Shown one piece after another: positions 8,255 through 16,230 of a DNA stretch of 64,000 bases. A model generated the notes under the pieces. That model made no database searches, was not told the origin of the DNA, and saw only the letters and a program-made list of their open reading frames with translations. The position numbers and the translations under genes were made by a program. How positions within the stretch are numbered: the stretch's first letter is position 1; every line of letters starts with the position of its first letter. Source of the DNA: Corynebacterium urealyticum DSM 7109 (GTDB lineage: Bacteria > Actinomycetota > Actinomycetes > Mycobacteriales > Mycobacteriaceae); assembly GCF_000069945.1 (NCBI RefSeq), contig NC_010545.1:2294001-2358000 (forward strand), written 5' to 3'.

Positions 8255-9763
8255 TTGACACCCAATCAAGTCGGCCTAGCGCTGGTGCTGCTAGGCGTGA
8301 TGGTCTTGCTGGGCAAGACCATGCGCATCAAGTGGGGTTGGACCCAAAAGCTGTTCCTCCCTGCCTCCATCCTTGCTGGTTTCCTCGCACTCTTCCTCGG
8401 CCCTGAGGTCTTCGGCTCCATCGCCTCGGCTCTGGGCACGGATCGCTTCGCCGAGGGCGGCCTCTTCGGCGAGGAGACCCTCGCCGTGTGGAAGACCCTC
8501 CCCGGCCTGCTGATTTCCGTGGTCTTCGGTACCTTGTTCCTCGGCCAGAAGCTGCCGAAGCCGAAGGAAGTCGTGGAGCTTGCCGGCCCGCAGCTCTCCG
8601 TGGGTGTGGCCTTCGCCTCCGGCCAGTACGTCGTGGGTATCGCGCTGGTGACCTTCCTGCTCGCCCCACTGTTCGGCATCAACGAGGCCGCCGGTGCGCT
8701 CATCGAGATCGGCTTCGAGGGTGGCCACGGCACCGCTGCCGGTATGCAGTCTGTCTTCGAGGACATCAACTGGGCTGAGGGCTACGACCTCGCCGTCGCC
8801 GTCGCCACCGTTGGTCTGCTCTCCGGCATCGTCATCGGCGTGGCCGTCATTAACTGGGCCATCCGCACCGGCCGCACCGAGGTGATCACCGAGGTCAAGG
8901 ACCGTTCCATCGAAGAGCAGCGCGGTCTGTTCCGCCGCGATGAGCAGTACATGGCCGCGAAGATGACAACGCGCCCGTCCTCCGTCGAGCCGCTCTCCCT
9001 CCACGTCGCCTTCCTTGCTGTAGCAATCGGCGTCGGCGTGATCCTGCTGAAGGCCCTGCAGTGGGTCGAGCAGATGCTGTGGATCGACAAGATCGAGCTG
9101 CTGAGCTACGTCCCACTGTTCCCGATGGCCATGATCGGCGGCATCGTCGTCCAGCTCGGCCTGAACTTCCTGGGCTACGAGCACCTCATCGACCAGAACA
9201 TGATGCTGCGCATCCAGGGTCTGGCTCTGGACCTGCTGATCACCGCCGCCCTGGCGACGATCTCCCTGCAGGCCATCGCTAATAACTTCTGGGCATTCCT
9301 GATCCTGTGTGCCGGCGGCATCCTGTTGAACGTCTTCCTGCTGCTATGGCTGGCGCCGCGCTCCATCCCGGAGTACTGGCTCGAGCGTGGTGTCGGCGAC
9401 TTCGGCCAGTCCATGGGTGTCACCGCAACCGGCCTGATCCTCATGCGCATCGTCGACCCGCAGGCGGAGTCCCCCGCTTTCGAGTCCTTCGGCTATAAGC
9501 AGCTGGTCTTCGAACCCTTCTTCGGTGGCGGCATCATCACTGCCGTATCCATCCCGTTCATCATTGCGGTCGGACCACTCCCAGTCTTGGGTGTCATGAC
9601 GGCGCTGTTCATCTTCGCCATCGCAACCGGCCTGTTCTACTGGGGCCGTAAGTTCGGCATCGACCGGTCCAAGGCCGCTGGTGGTACCAAGGCCTTGGGC
9701 AACCACAAGGCCAACATGGAGGCCAAGGCGGCCGCCGCGGCTGCTCAGCAGCACAAGGACTAA
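8255..9763 (+). CDS. gltS: Sodium/glutamate symporter GltS
   Basis: GltS imports glutamate with sodium across the cytoplasmic membrane. The 502-residue protein is highly hydrophobic with about a dozen membrane segments. It has the family-typical pore-loop regions GFEGGHGTAAGMQSVF near residue 150 and GVGDFGQSMGVTATGLILMR near residue 385. The start is the TTG preceded by AAGGAGGAACA; the frame is open 34 codons further upstream but those codons are Arg/Pro-rich and non-membrane. The C-terminus is a charged, Ala/Lys-rich cytoplasmic tail. A strong terminator follows. Confidence 0.88.
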   Translation: MTPNQVGLALVLLGVMVLLGKTMRIKWGWTQKLFLPASILAGFLALFLGPEVFGSIASALGTDRFAEGGLFGEETLAVWKTLPGLLISVVFGTLFLGQKLPKPKEVVELAGPQLSVGVAFASGQYVVGIALVTFLLAPLFGINEAAGALIEIGFEGGHGTAAGMQSVFEDINWAEGYDLAVAVATVGLLSGIVIGVAVINWAIRTGRTEVITEVKDRSIEEQRGLFRRDEQYMAAKMTTRPSSVEPLSLHVAFLAVAIGVGVILLKALQWVEQMLWIDKIELLSYVPLFPMAMIGGIVVQLGLNFLGYEHLIDQNMMLRIQGLALDLLITAALATISLQAIANNFWAFLILCAGGILLNVFLLLWLAPRSIPEYWLERGVGDFGQSMGVTATGLILMRIVDPQAESPAFESFGYKQLVFEPFFGGGIITAVSIPFIIAVGPLPVLGVMTALFIFAIATGLFYWGRKFGIDRSKAAGGTKALGNHKANMEAKAAAAAAQQHKD

Positions 9764-9786
9764 GCCACAACAGCTACTCAAAAGCC

Positions 9787-9832
9787 AAGCCGGGTGCTCG
9801 GCGCAGAACTCTCCGCGCAGCACCCGGCTTTT
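9787..9832 (+). terminator. Intrinsic terminator after gltS
   Basis: AAGCCGGGTGCT pairs with AGCACCCGGCTT across a 20-nt loop, followed by TTTT, 24 bp after the gltS stop. Confidence 0.85.
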
Positions 9833-9900
9833 GCCTTGCCCCCTCCAGGCCCCGCCCCGGCCCTGCTCGTCCTGCTCTGCTTGCCCTATGTGACCAGCCC

Positions 9901-10030
9901 CGGCTCTGCTCCTCCCCGTGGGCCACCGGCCCCGGCACAGCTTGAGCTACGCGAGCCACCAACCCCCGGCTCCGCTTGCCCCACGTGGGCCACCGGCCCC
10001 CTGCACAGCGTGAGGCACCTACCCCCTAGG
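9901..10030. repeat. Imperfect 66-bp tandem duplication in intergenic DNA
   Basis: GTGGGCCACCGGCCCC recurs with a period of about 66 bp (about 9919 and 9985), with similar flanks (CCCGGCTC.GCT... before, CACAGC.TGAG after). It lies between the convergent ends of gltS and the MFS gene and encodes nothing I can support. Confidence 0.55.
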
Positions 10031-10039
10031 CGACCCCGT

Positions 10040-11494
10040 CTAGTTGTCGCTCTGCGCCTTCTTCTCCTTCATCGGCTTCTTCGCATCCAGAGGCACAAAC
10101 ACGGTGAACAGCACAATAACCACCGACATCACCGCACCCACCAGGAAGGCCAAGTTCAGGCCGGAGGCCAGGCCACCCACCGCGTCACCCGGGGTACTAT
10201 TCATCGCGCGCTGGGTGCCGAAAGTCATGATCGCGATAAAGATCGCGGTGCCGCCGGCAGCAGCCACCTGCTGGAAAGTATTGAGGATCGCCTGCCCATG
10301 GGAGGCCAGGGCGTCCGGCACCGCGGCCAGGGCGTTACTCATCAGCGGGGTCATCAGCAACGCGATACCGATGTGCAGCACCACCGCGACCCCCGTCAGC
10401 GCCCAGAAAGAGGAGTCCCGGCCCAACGCCACCAGGCCCAGCATCGCGGCGCTCGTCAGGATGGACCCCGGGATGGTCAACACGCGCGTACCCCGGGCGT
10501 CGTAGACCCGGCCCACGAACGGCCCCATCACGCCCATCGCCAAACCACCGGGCAGAATCGCCAGGCCCGACTGACTCTCCGAGAGCCCCATCACCTGCTG
10601 GGCGAACATCGGCATCAGGATGATGAAGCCGAAAAGCATGCTGAACGTGAGCAACATCAGAGCCAAAGAAAGCCGGTAGTTCCGCTCCCCCAGCGGGGCC
10701 AGGTCCAGCAGTGGCTCGCGCACTCGCTTGCCCGCACCCTGCTCTTCCGCAGCGGCCGACTTCCCGGCACGAGCCTCGCGGGCCAGGGCCCGTTGACGTC
10801 CGAAAAAGACGGCGAGAACCACAATGCCACCGACCATCACCGCAACGCGGGCCACCGGAATCCCATCGGCCAGGTCAGACAGACCAGCCATGCCGTACAG
10901 CGTGGCAGCGAAACCCACCGCAGAGAGGAACACCGAGGGCACGTCCAGGTACGGGCGAGTCGGCTCCTCGAAGTTGCGGACCAGCAGCAGGCCGACCACC
11001 AGGGCGAGCACTACCAGCGGCAGCATCAGGATGAAGATCCAGCGCCAGCCCAAAGAGTGCAGCACCAAACCAGAAAATGTCGGGCCCAGGGCCGGGGCCA
11101 CCGCGATGACCACAGAGACCAGGCCAAAGACCCCGCCGCGGCGCTCCAGCGGAACCAGCCGCATGATCGTCGTCATGAGCAGCGGAATCACCAGCGCGGT
11201 GCCGGAAGCCTGAATAATGCGGGCGACCAGCAGCACCGGGAAGACCGGCGCCACAACGGCGAGCACCGTGCCCGCGAGGAAGAGCAGCATCGCTGCGGCG
11301 TAGACCTGCCGCAGACTAAAACGCTGCATGATGTAGCCGGTCATCGGGATCACCACGGCCATCGTCAGCATGAAGCTGGTGACCAGCCACTGCGCGACAT
11401 CCGCGGTGATCTCGAAGTAGCCCATCAGCACCGGCAACGCGACCGAGAGAGTGGTCTCGTTGAGGATGACCACGAAGGCCGCGGCGACGAGCAC
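10040..11494 (-). CDS. MFS drug:proton antiporter, DHA2 type
   Basis: This is a multidrug efflux-type major facilitator with about 14 membrane segments over 484 residues. The N-terminal ILNETTLSVALPVLM (here N-E-T in place of the common N-V-D/N-T-A pattern), the MQRFSLRQVY loop and WRWIFILMLPL are typical of EmrB/QacA-like DHA2 transporters. The first conventional start is the GTG at 11494, which falls inside the first membrane segment. In the same frame an ATT at 11569 stands six bases after AGGAG and would add 25 residues, so the true N-terminus is uncertain. The gene follows the PspA-like gene at once; that gene's stop is part of the TAGGAG box. Substrate unknown. Confidence 0.85.
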   Translation of the reverse strand: MLVAAAFVVILNETTLSVALPVLMGYFEITADVAQWLVTSFMLTMAVVIPMTGYIMQRFSLRQVYAAAMLLFLAGTVLAVVAPVFPVLLVARIIQASGTALVIPLLMTTIMRLVPLERRGGVFGLVSVVIAVAPALGPTFSGLVLHSLGWRWIFILMLPLVVLALVVGLLLVRNFEEPTRPYLDVPSVFLSAVGFAATLYGMAGLSDLADGIPVARVAVMVGGIVVLAVFFGRQRALAREARAGKSAAAEEQGAGKRVREPLLDLAPLGERNYRLSLALMLLTFSMLFGFIILMPMFAQQVMGLSESQSGLAILPGGLAMGVMGPFVGRVYDARGTRVLTIPGSILTSAAMLGLVALGRDSSFWALTGVAVVLHIGIALLMTPLMSNALAAVPDALASHGQAILNTFQQVAAAGGTAIFIAIMTFGTQRAMNSTPGDAVGGLASGLNLAFLVGAVMSVVIVLFTVFVPLDAKKPMKEKKAQSDN

Positions 11495-11578
11495 GCCGAT
11501 CAGGAGCTTCGCGTTGGGTGCGGGTGTGTCGGCGGTGTGTGTGCCGCTGTTTTCGGCGCCGGTGCTAATGGCTTTCTC

Positions 11579-12325
11579 CTATTGTTCGAGTTCTTTATTT
11601 TTCTCCATGTCAGCGCGAATCTCCGCGAGTCGGGAGCTGGCCTTGACGTCGCGGCCAGCTTCCGCAATCTCGGTCATGCGGTCCTGAACCGAGCCCTCGA
11701 CAAGCTCCTGGGCGCCCCACGCATTCGCGTAACGGGATTCGATCTTATCCCTGACCTTGTCCAGGGTCGGGACGGCCTCATCCGGGGCGAGGGCGGCGTC
11801 GTTCATGGAGGCCATCGACTTATTCGCGGTCTCCTGCATCTTCGCCTGATCGGCCTGCGCGCGCAGCTGGTTGATCTGGTTCAGCTGGTCCTGCAGGCGG
11901 GTTTCGGACTCCTGCTGCTGACGTTGTGCTTCCTCCGCGCTCCGGGACGCCGCCGCGTGCAGCTCCTTGGTTTCCTCAAGCTGCTGCTCGACGGTGACGA
12001 GCTTAGAGGCGAAGAGTTCCGCGGTCTGGTTCAGCTCCGTGGCGCGATTGGCGTCGCCCCCGGACTGGGCCTGGTCGGCCTGCTGGAGTGCGACGCGGGT
12101 CTTTTCCTGCAGCTCGGTCGCGTCCTTCTGGAGACGGTTGAGCTTCATCTCCAGCTGGTTGCGGTTACCGATGACGCTGGCTGCGTGCTCGGTGATCTTC
12201 GCGTGCTGCTGGCGGGCGGCCTCCTCGGCCTGACGGATCTGCACCTTGGGGTCGGCGTTCTCCTCGATCTTCGTGTCGAAGGACGCCATCAGGTACTTCC
12301 AGCCCTTGGAAAATGGATTAGCCAT
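11579..12325 (-). CDS. PspA/IM30 family coiled-coil protein
   Basis: PspA/IM30 proteins bind the inner face of the membrane and guard it against stress. The 248-residue protein begins MANPFSKGWKYLMASFDTK and is almost entirely alpha-helical coiled coil, rich in Gln, Glu and Ala, with heptad-like segments through residue 180. EENADPKVQIRQAEEAAR is the usual PspA opening after helix 1. I chose the ATG at 12325 because AGGAGCGATACTT precedes it; the frame is open 18 codons further. The efflux gene follows immediately, possibly on the same transcript. The last 40 residues are a charged tail. Confidence 0.85.
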   Translation of the reverse strand: MANPFSKGWKYLMASFDTKIEENADPKVQIRQAEEAARQQHAKITEHAASVIGNRNQLEMKLNRLQKDATELQEKTRVALQQADQAQSGGDANRATELNQTAELFASKLVTVEQQLEETKELHAAASRSAEEAQRQQQESETRLQDQLNQINQLRAQADQAKMQETANKSMASMNDAALAPDEAVPTLDKVRDKIESRYANAWGAQELVEGSVQDRMTEIAEAGRDVKASSRLAEIRADMEKNKELEQ

Positions 12326-12397
12326 AAGTATCGCTCCTCTAGTAGGTCGTGCGCCCCAGAGTAGACACGAATGGCTCACCGTGACCGCGCAGCGGCC

Positions 12398-12424
12398 AAG
12401 AAAAGAGCCCGCGCGGGGCGCGGG
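12398..12424 (-). terminator. Intrinsic terminator after trxA
   Basis: On the minus strand GCCCGCGC pairs with GCGCGGGC, followed by TCTTTTCTT, about 20 bp beyond the thioredoxin stop. Confidence 0.8.
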
Positions 12425-12445
12425 CCACGGAGCGGAAAGGTGGGC

Positions 12446-12832
12446 TTAGCCCTCCTGCTGAGCCTCAGCCTGCTTCATCTGCTCCTCGACCTGCTTGCGG
12501 ACCTCGTCCATGTCCAGCTGCTCGGCCTGGGAGATGAGGTCGTTGAGGGCCTCCTTCGGCAGCATGCCAGCCTCGCGAGCCAGCAGGACGCCGTCGCGGA
12601 ACATCATGATCGTCGGGATGGACTGGATCTGCAGGGCTGCGGCGAGCTCCTGGTTAGCCTCGGTGTCCACCTTGCCGAAGGTGACCTCCGGGTGCTCCTC
12701 GGAGGTGGCCTCGAAGATCGGGCCGAAGCGCTTGCATGGGCCGCACCATTCTGCCCAGAAGTCCAGCAGGACGATGCCTTCCTTGCCGACGGTCTCCTGG
12801 AAGTTCTCGCCAGTGATTTCCTTCGTAGCCAT
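12446..12832 (-). CDS. trxA: Thioredoxin
   Basis: This is a cytoplasmic dithiol-disulfide oxidoreductase. The 128-residue protein begins MATKEITGENFQ and has the active site FWAEWCGPCKRFGP near residues 25-37 and the cis-proline segment QSIPTIMMFRDG near residue 70. The C-terminus extends about 20 residues past the usual thioredoxin end with a Glu/Gln-rich helix (MDEVRKQVEEQMKQAEAQQ). The start follows AAAGGAAAGATC; the frame is open 23 codons further upstream but without similarity. Confidence 0.93.
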   Translation of the reverse strand: MATKEITGENFQETVGKEGIVLLDFWAEWCGPCKRFGPIFEATSEEHPEVTFGKVDTEANQELAAALQIQSIPTIMMFRDGVLLAREAGMLPKEALNDLISQAEQLDMDEVRKQVEEQMKQAEAQQEG

Positions 12833-12984
12833 GATCTTTCCTTTCGCTGAATGCGTTGTATTTTCCGCCCGGGGTATCTGCCCGGCGCGGTGAGTATTCA
12901 TCGTTTCTTTCTGCCCCGTGCAACGTCGGGTGCAGTTTGCTTTATTCCACGGTCGGCGCAGAAAACATGAGTTACTTTGTTTTT

Positions 12985-13497
12985 ATGAGCATTCCGAACG
13001 CATCTTTCGCTGAAGCAGCGCCGTCTGCCACCTATAAGGCATGGAAGAAGCTAGCCAAGAAGCCGGCCGGCAACCGCCTATTCTCCGTATTCGCAGCCTT
13101 CAAGGCACCGTACTTCCTCACCGTTTTGCCATATGTCAAGGATCTGCGCCCAGGCTACTGCCAGGTCACCGCGCCGAAGTGGTGGCTGGTCCAGAACCAC
13201 ATCGGCACCTTCCACGCCATTGCTGCCTGCAACCTCGCGGAGGTCGCGATGGGCATGCTCGCCGAGGCCTCCGTGCCGAGCACCCACCGCTGGCTGCCGA
13301 TGGGCATGGAGGCGAAGTACCTGAAGAAGACCACCGGCCGGCTGACCGCCACCGCGACCGCCGAACTGCCGGACTTCTCCACCATCACCCGTGAGACCGG
13401 CGGCCAGGAGGTCCCGGTGAAGATCCACTTCGAGGACTCCGCCGGCGTGGAGTCCACCTACGCGGAGATCAAGATCTGGGTCACCGCCAAGAAGTAG
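12985..13497 (+). CDS. DUF4442 hotdog-fold protein, possible thioesterase-like
   Basis: The 170-residue protein matches the pattern of DUF4442 hotdog-fold proteins (paaI-thioesterase-like). Examples are HIGTFHAIAACNLAEVAMGM, where the H-N-G-T/H-A-A-L style helix sits, and WLPMGMEAKYLKKTTG in the following strand. Substrate and activity are unknown. A TACTTT hexamer ends six bases before the ATG at 12985, suggesting a leaderless mRNA; an in-frame ATG at 12967 is the alternative. The gene is convergent with the ABC ATPase, with only a six-base gap. Confidence 0.78.
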   Translation: MSIPNASFAEAAPSATYKAWKKLAKKPAGNRLFSVFAAFKAPYFLTVLPYVKDLRPGYCQVTAPKWWLVQNHIGTFHAIAACNLAEVAMGMLAEASVPSTHRWLPMGMEAKYLKKTTGRLTATATAELPDFSTITRETGGQEVPVKIHFEDSAGVESTYAEIKIWVTAKK

Positions 13498-13503
13498 GCC
13501 CCG

Positions 13504-14319
13504 CTAGCCCTGGAAGGCGAACCAGCGGCCACCCACCCGGTGCAGCTCGACGTCCATGTCGTAGAGCTCCCCGAGCTTCTCGGCAGTCAGCGCCTCGTCC
13601 ACCGGACCGCTAGACAAGATGCGCCCGTCCTTCATTAGCAGCACGTCCGTCGTGGACGCCGCGATCTCCTCCACATGGTGCGTGATCAGCACCGTCGCCA
13701 CCTCAGGCCGGGCCTGACGCAGCCGGTCCACGACGTGCAGCAGGGTCTCCCGCCCCGGCAGGTCCAGGCCCGTCGAGGGCTCATCCAACAACAGCAGCTC
13801 CGGCTCCGTCACTAGGGCCCGGGCGATCAGCGTGCGCGCCCGCTCCCCCTGGCTCATCTGCGGCCAGCGCCGATCGGTGCGGCTGCCCATCCCCACCAGC
13901 TCCAGCAACTGGGTGGTGCGCTGTTTCATCTTTTCGGTGTAGTCGAAGCGCTGCACATAACCATTCGATCCGGACACCCCAGAAAGCACCGCCTCGTAGG
14001 CCGTGATGTCCCCCAGGTTCTTCCGCGGGTCCACGTGCCCGATGCGTTTGCGCAGTTCCAGGGTGTTGACCTTGCCCATCTGCTCGCCGAGGATCTCGAC
14101 GGTCCCGGTGGTGGGGAAGGACTGCGCCCCCATCAGCTTGAGCATGGTCGTCTTGCCCGCCCCGTTGGGCCCGAGGATCGACCAGTGCGTGCCCACGGGG
14201 ACCTTAAGGTCAATCCCGGAGATGAGGTCCTTCCCATTGCGGGTCACGGCCACCCCCGAGATGGCGATCGCCGCCGGCCGCTCCCCCGTCGCTGCAGTGT
14301 TCGCGTCGCTGTGATCCAT
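13504..14319 (-). CDS. ABC transporter ATP-binding protein
   Basis: This is a single nucleotide-binding domain of 271 residues. It has Walker A GPNGAGKTTM near residue 50, a signature MSQGERARTL in place of LSGGQ, Walker B LLLLDEPSTGLD, and the H-loop ITHHVEEI. The SQGE signature resembles ModF-like or stand-alone ATPases. No permease is encoded beside it, so its partner and substrate are unknown. The N-terminus carries a short Ala/Thr-rich lead before the first strand. It may share a promoter region with nothing obvious upstream; crcB follows upstream on the same strand. Confidence 0.82.
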   Translation of the reverse strand: MDHSDANTAATGERPAAIAISGVAVTRNGKDLISGIDLKVPVGTHWSILGPNGAGKTTMLKLMGAQSFPTTGTVEILGEQMGKVNTLELRKRIGHVDPRKNLGDITAYEAVLSGVSGSNGYVQRFDYTEKMKQRTTQLLELVGMGSRTDRRWPQMSQGERARTLIARALVTEPELLLLDEPSTGLDLPGRETLLHVVDRLRQARPEVATVLITHHVEEIAASTTDVLLMKDGRILSSGPVDEALTAEKLGELYDMDVELHRVGGRWFAFQG

Positions 14320-14381
14320 GCCTCATAACCCTACGCGCCCGGCCAGACACGCCCGCGGGTCACCCTTCCCCTTCCCCGTTT

Positions 14382-14411
14382 CCGCGCCGGGGCGCGGTGT
14401 TTTTCTCTTTT
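14382..14411 (+). terminator. Terminator-like hairpin with T-tract on the plus strand
   Basis: CCGCGCC-GG-GGCGCGG is followed by TGTTTTTCTCTTTT on the plus strand, overlapping the crcB stop codon on the other strand. No plus-strand gene ends nearby. Confidence 0.5.
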
Positions 14412-14919
14412 ATGAGGACGTCAGGGCGAAACCCAGCCCCCATGCCGCGCAGGCCGCCCCGAGCATGCCCACGGCCACCAGGGCGGCCACCGCGTAGCGG
14501 CAAACCACCGCGTAGCGGCAAACCACGGCGTAGCGGCAGCCCGCCGGGCGCGGCGACGCGACAGGATCGTCGGCCTGAGGGGCTACCAGGAAGTCGGTGA
14601 CCAGCCCGACCGCCACGGTGGAGAAAGTGGTGAAGCCGCCCAGGAAGCCGGTGCCTGCCACCAGCACGGCCGTGGCCCCACTCACCGAGAGCGATCCCAG
14701 CGCAAGCTCGCCGAGCGCATCATGTCCCTCCCCCGCGCCAGTGGTCGCGCCCATGAGCAGGCCCAGCACAAGACTGCCGAGGGTGTTGATCACCGCGAGG
14801 CTCCCCAGGGCGGGCAGGTGGCGTTTTAGCCAGCTATCCACGCCCCATCGGGCGAGCGCGCCCAAGCCACCGGCGATGGCCATCAGCAGCACCGCACCTG
14901 TGCCAGCCCCCGCCATCAT
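14410..14919 (-). CDS. crcB: CrcB/Fluc fluoride ion channel, second subunit
   Basis: Fluc channels export fluoride; actinobacteria often encode two subunits that pair as a heterodimer. The 169-residue protein has four hydrophobic segments and the family motif GTGFLGGFTTFSTVAVG near residue 90, with GGLGALARW near the start. The ATG overlaps the upstream crcB stop by four bases. Unusually, CRYAVV is repeated nearly three times (14492-14545, an 18-bp tandem repeat) between the third and fourth membrane segments, lengthening the protein by about 12-18 residues over the norm. Confidence 0.88.
   Translation of the reverse strand: MMAGAGTGAVLLMAIAGGLGALARWGVDSWLKRHLPALGSLAVINTLGSLVLGLLMGATTGAGEGHDALGELALGSLSVSGATAVLVAGTGFLGGFTTFSTVAVGLVTDFLVAPQADDPVASPRPAGCRYAVVCRYAVVCRYAVAALVAVGMLGAACAAWGLGFALTSS
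14492..14545. repeat. 18-bp tandem repeat within crcB
   Basis: Three units begin GCGTAGCGGCA at 14492, 14510 and 14528. The first two differ only at the last base; the third diverges after eleven bases. They encode CRYAVV-CRYAVV-CRYAV in frame. Confidence 0.9.
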
Positions 14920-15527
14920 GCGTCACCCCCATGGGCGCCCTGGCCAGGCTGTCCGCCCCGCCGCTGGCTGGCGGCGCGGCCGGTAGCGATGCCGGCCGCG
15001 GCCGCGCACACGCCCAGCACGATCGTGGCCGCGAAATAGCCGAGGACGGCGGTGGCGCCGGCGTCGTCAATAAAGGCGACAGCACCGGCGAGCGCAGAGT
15101 AACTGGTGAACGCCCCGCAGAAACCGGTACCGAGCAGGAGCTTCTCCCGCCCCGCGAGGAGGCGGCCGCGGCGTGCGGAAACACCAGCTCCCGTAGCCGC
15201 ACCAGGACCCTGGAAGAACGCGCCGACAAAACCGAGCAGGCCTGCGCCGAGCACATTCGCGGCAAGCAACCCCCACTGCGCAGCCAGCCCGCCCCCATCG
15301 GTGCTGAGCGCATCGGTGAGCACCCAGCGGGCCAAAGTGCCGAGCAGGCCGCCGGTGAACACGAGCAGAGCGCCAATCACGCTGTTCAGCGTACCGGCGC
15401 CCAAAAAATGCGAAAACTCGCCCCACAGCCAACTGCGCGGCTCACTGCGCTGCAGTACACCGCGGTGCCGCTCGAGGGCACAGGCTGGCGGGGCGAGTTT
15501 CGGGGAAAGAGCGGGGGATAAACCCAC
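14916..15527 (-). CDS. crcB: CrcB/Fluc fluoride ion channel, first subunit
   Basis: This is the partner fluoride channel subunit. It has GGLLGTLARWVLTD in the first membrane segment, the central GTGFCGAFTSYSALAG motif and four hydrophobic segments. The GTG start follows AAGGAGG at a spacing of 11, which lies inside the end of yceI. This start gives a 203-residue protein with about 40 extra, non-membrane residues at the N-terminus; a later start near the SVIGALLVF segment is possible. The gene is coupled to the second crcB by a four-base overlap. Confidence 0.85.
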   Translation of the reverse strand: MGLSPALSPKLAPPACALERHRGVLQRSEPRSWLWGEFSHFLGAGTLNSVIGALLVFTGGLLGTLARWVLTDALSTDGGGLAAQWGLLAANVLGAGLLGFVGAFFQGPGAATGAGVSARRGRLLAGREKLLLGTGFCGAFTSYSALAGAVAFIDDAGATAVLGYFAATIVLGVCAAAAGIATGRAASQRRGGQPGQGAHGGDA

Positions 15528-15533
15528 CGCTAC

Positions 15534-16082
15534 TTAGGCCTCCTTGACCGCGGAGACGTCGAAGTTCAGGGTGATCTTCTCGGAGACCAGGACACCGCCG
15601 CCGTCGAGGGCGGTCTGCCAGGTCAGGCCGAAGTCCTTGCGGTTGATGGTGGTCGCACCCTCGAAGCCGATGCGGGACATGCCCCACGGGTCGGTGACCT
15701 CGCCGTTGAAGTCGAAGTCGATGGTGACGGACTTGGTGACGTCCTTGATGGTCAGGTCGCCGGTGACCTTCAGGCCGTCCTCGCCGTTGGCCTCGACCGC
15801 GGTGGAGTTGAAGGTGATCTTCGGGAACTTATCCACCTCGAAGAAATCAGAGGTGCGCAGGTGGCCGTCGCGGTCGGCGTTACCGGTATCGATGGAGGCG
15901 ACGTCGATCTCGACGTTGATTGCCGCGTCCTCGAGGTTCTCCTTGGTGCTAGCGGAGCCGGTGAACTCGGCGAAGTTGCCGCGCACCTTGGTCACCATCG
16001 CGTGGCGAGCGGTAAAGCCGATCTCGGTGTGAGTCGGGTCGATGTTGTAGGTGCCTGCGTAGTCATTCACGGACTTGGTCAT
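15534..16082 (-). CDS. YceI family polyisoprenoid-binding-like protein
   Basis: YceI proteins are lipocalin-like barrels that bind isoprenoid chains. The 182-residue protein has the family pattern YNIDPTHTEIGFTARHAMVTKVRGNF at the start (residues 10-36), then FPKITFNST and VTGDLTIKDVTKSV. No signal peptide is visible from the chosen start, so this version would be cytoplasmic. The ATG at 16082 follows AAAGGCAACACA; a longer frame to 16199 is open but unsupported. A MarR-type gene lies divergently 148 bp away. Confidence 0.9.
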   Translation of the reverse strand: MTKSVNDYAGTYNIDPTHTEIGFTARHAMVTKVRGNFAEFTGSASTKENLEDAAINVEIDVASIDTGNADRDGHLRTSDFFEVDKFPKITFNSTAVEANGEDGLKVTGDLTIKDVTKSVTIDFDFNGEVTDPWGMSRIGFEGATTINRKDFGLTWQTALDGGGVLVSEKITLNFDVSAVKEA

Positions 16083-16203
16083 TGTGTTGCCTTTCGTGGC
16101 GGCGGCTGCGTTGTTCCGCCGTAGTGATTTTTCCTTTGGGACGTCAGGCTCCAGCCTGGCGTTGATCTCAACCATAGGCCGATGTAGGTGATGTGTCAAC
16201 TAC

Positions 16204-16219
16204 TTAGAAATATGTTTAA
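16204..16219. promoter_or_regulatory. Possible MarR operator between yceI and the MarR gene
   Basis: TTAGAAATATGTTTAA is a 16-bp imperfect palindrome (six of eight pairs match) in the only AT-rich part of the divergent promoter region, 12 bp before the MarR start codon. Such a place suits autoregulation, but this is positional inference. Confidence 0.35.
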
Positions 16220-16230
16220 ATGAATGCATC

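Noticed and set aside
9794..12364. An 856-codon plus-strand frame across the efflux and PspA-like genes
   Set aside because: It is His/Arg/Gln-rich shadow sequence opposite two clear genes.
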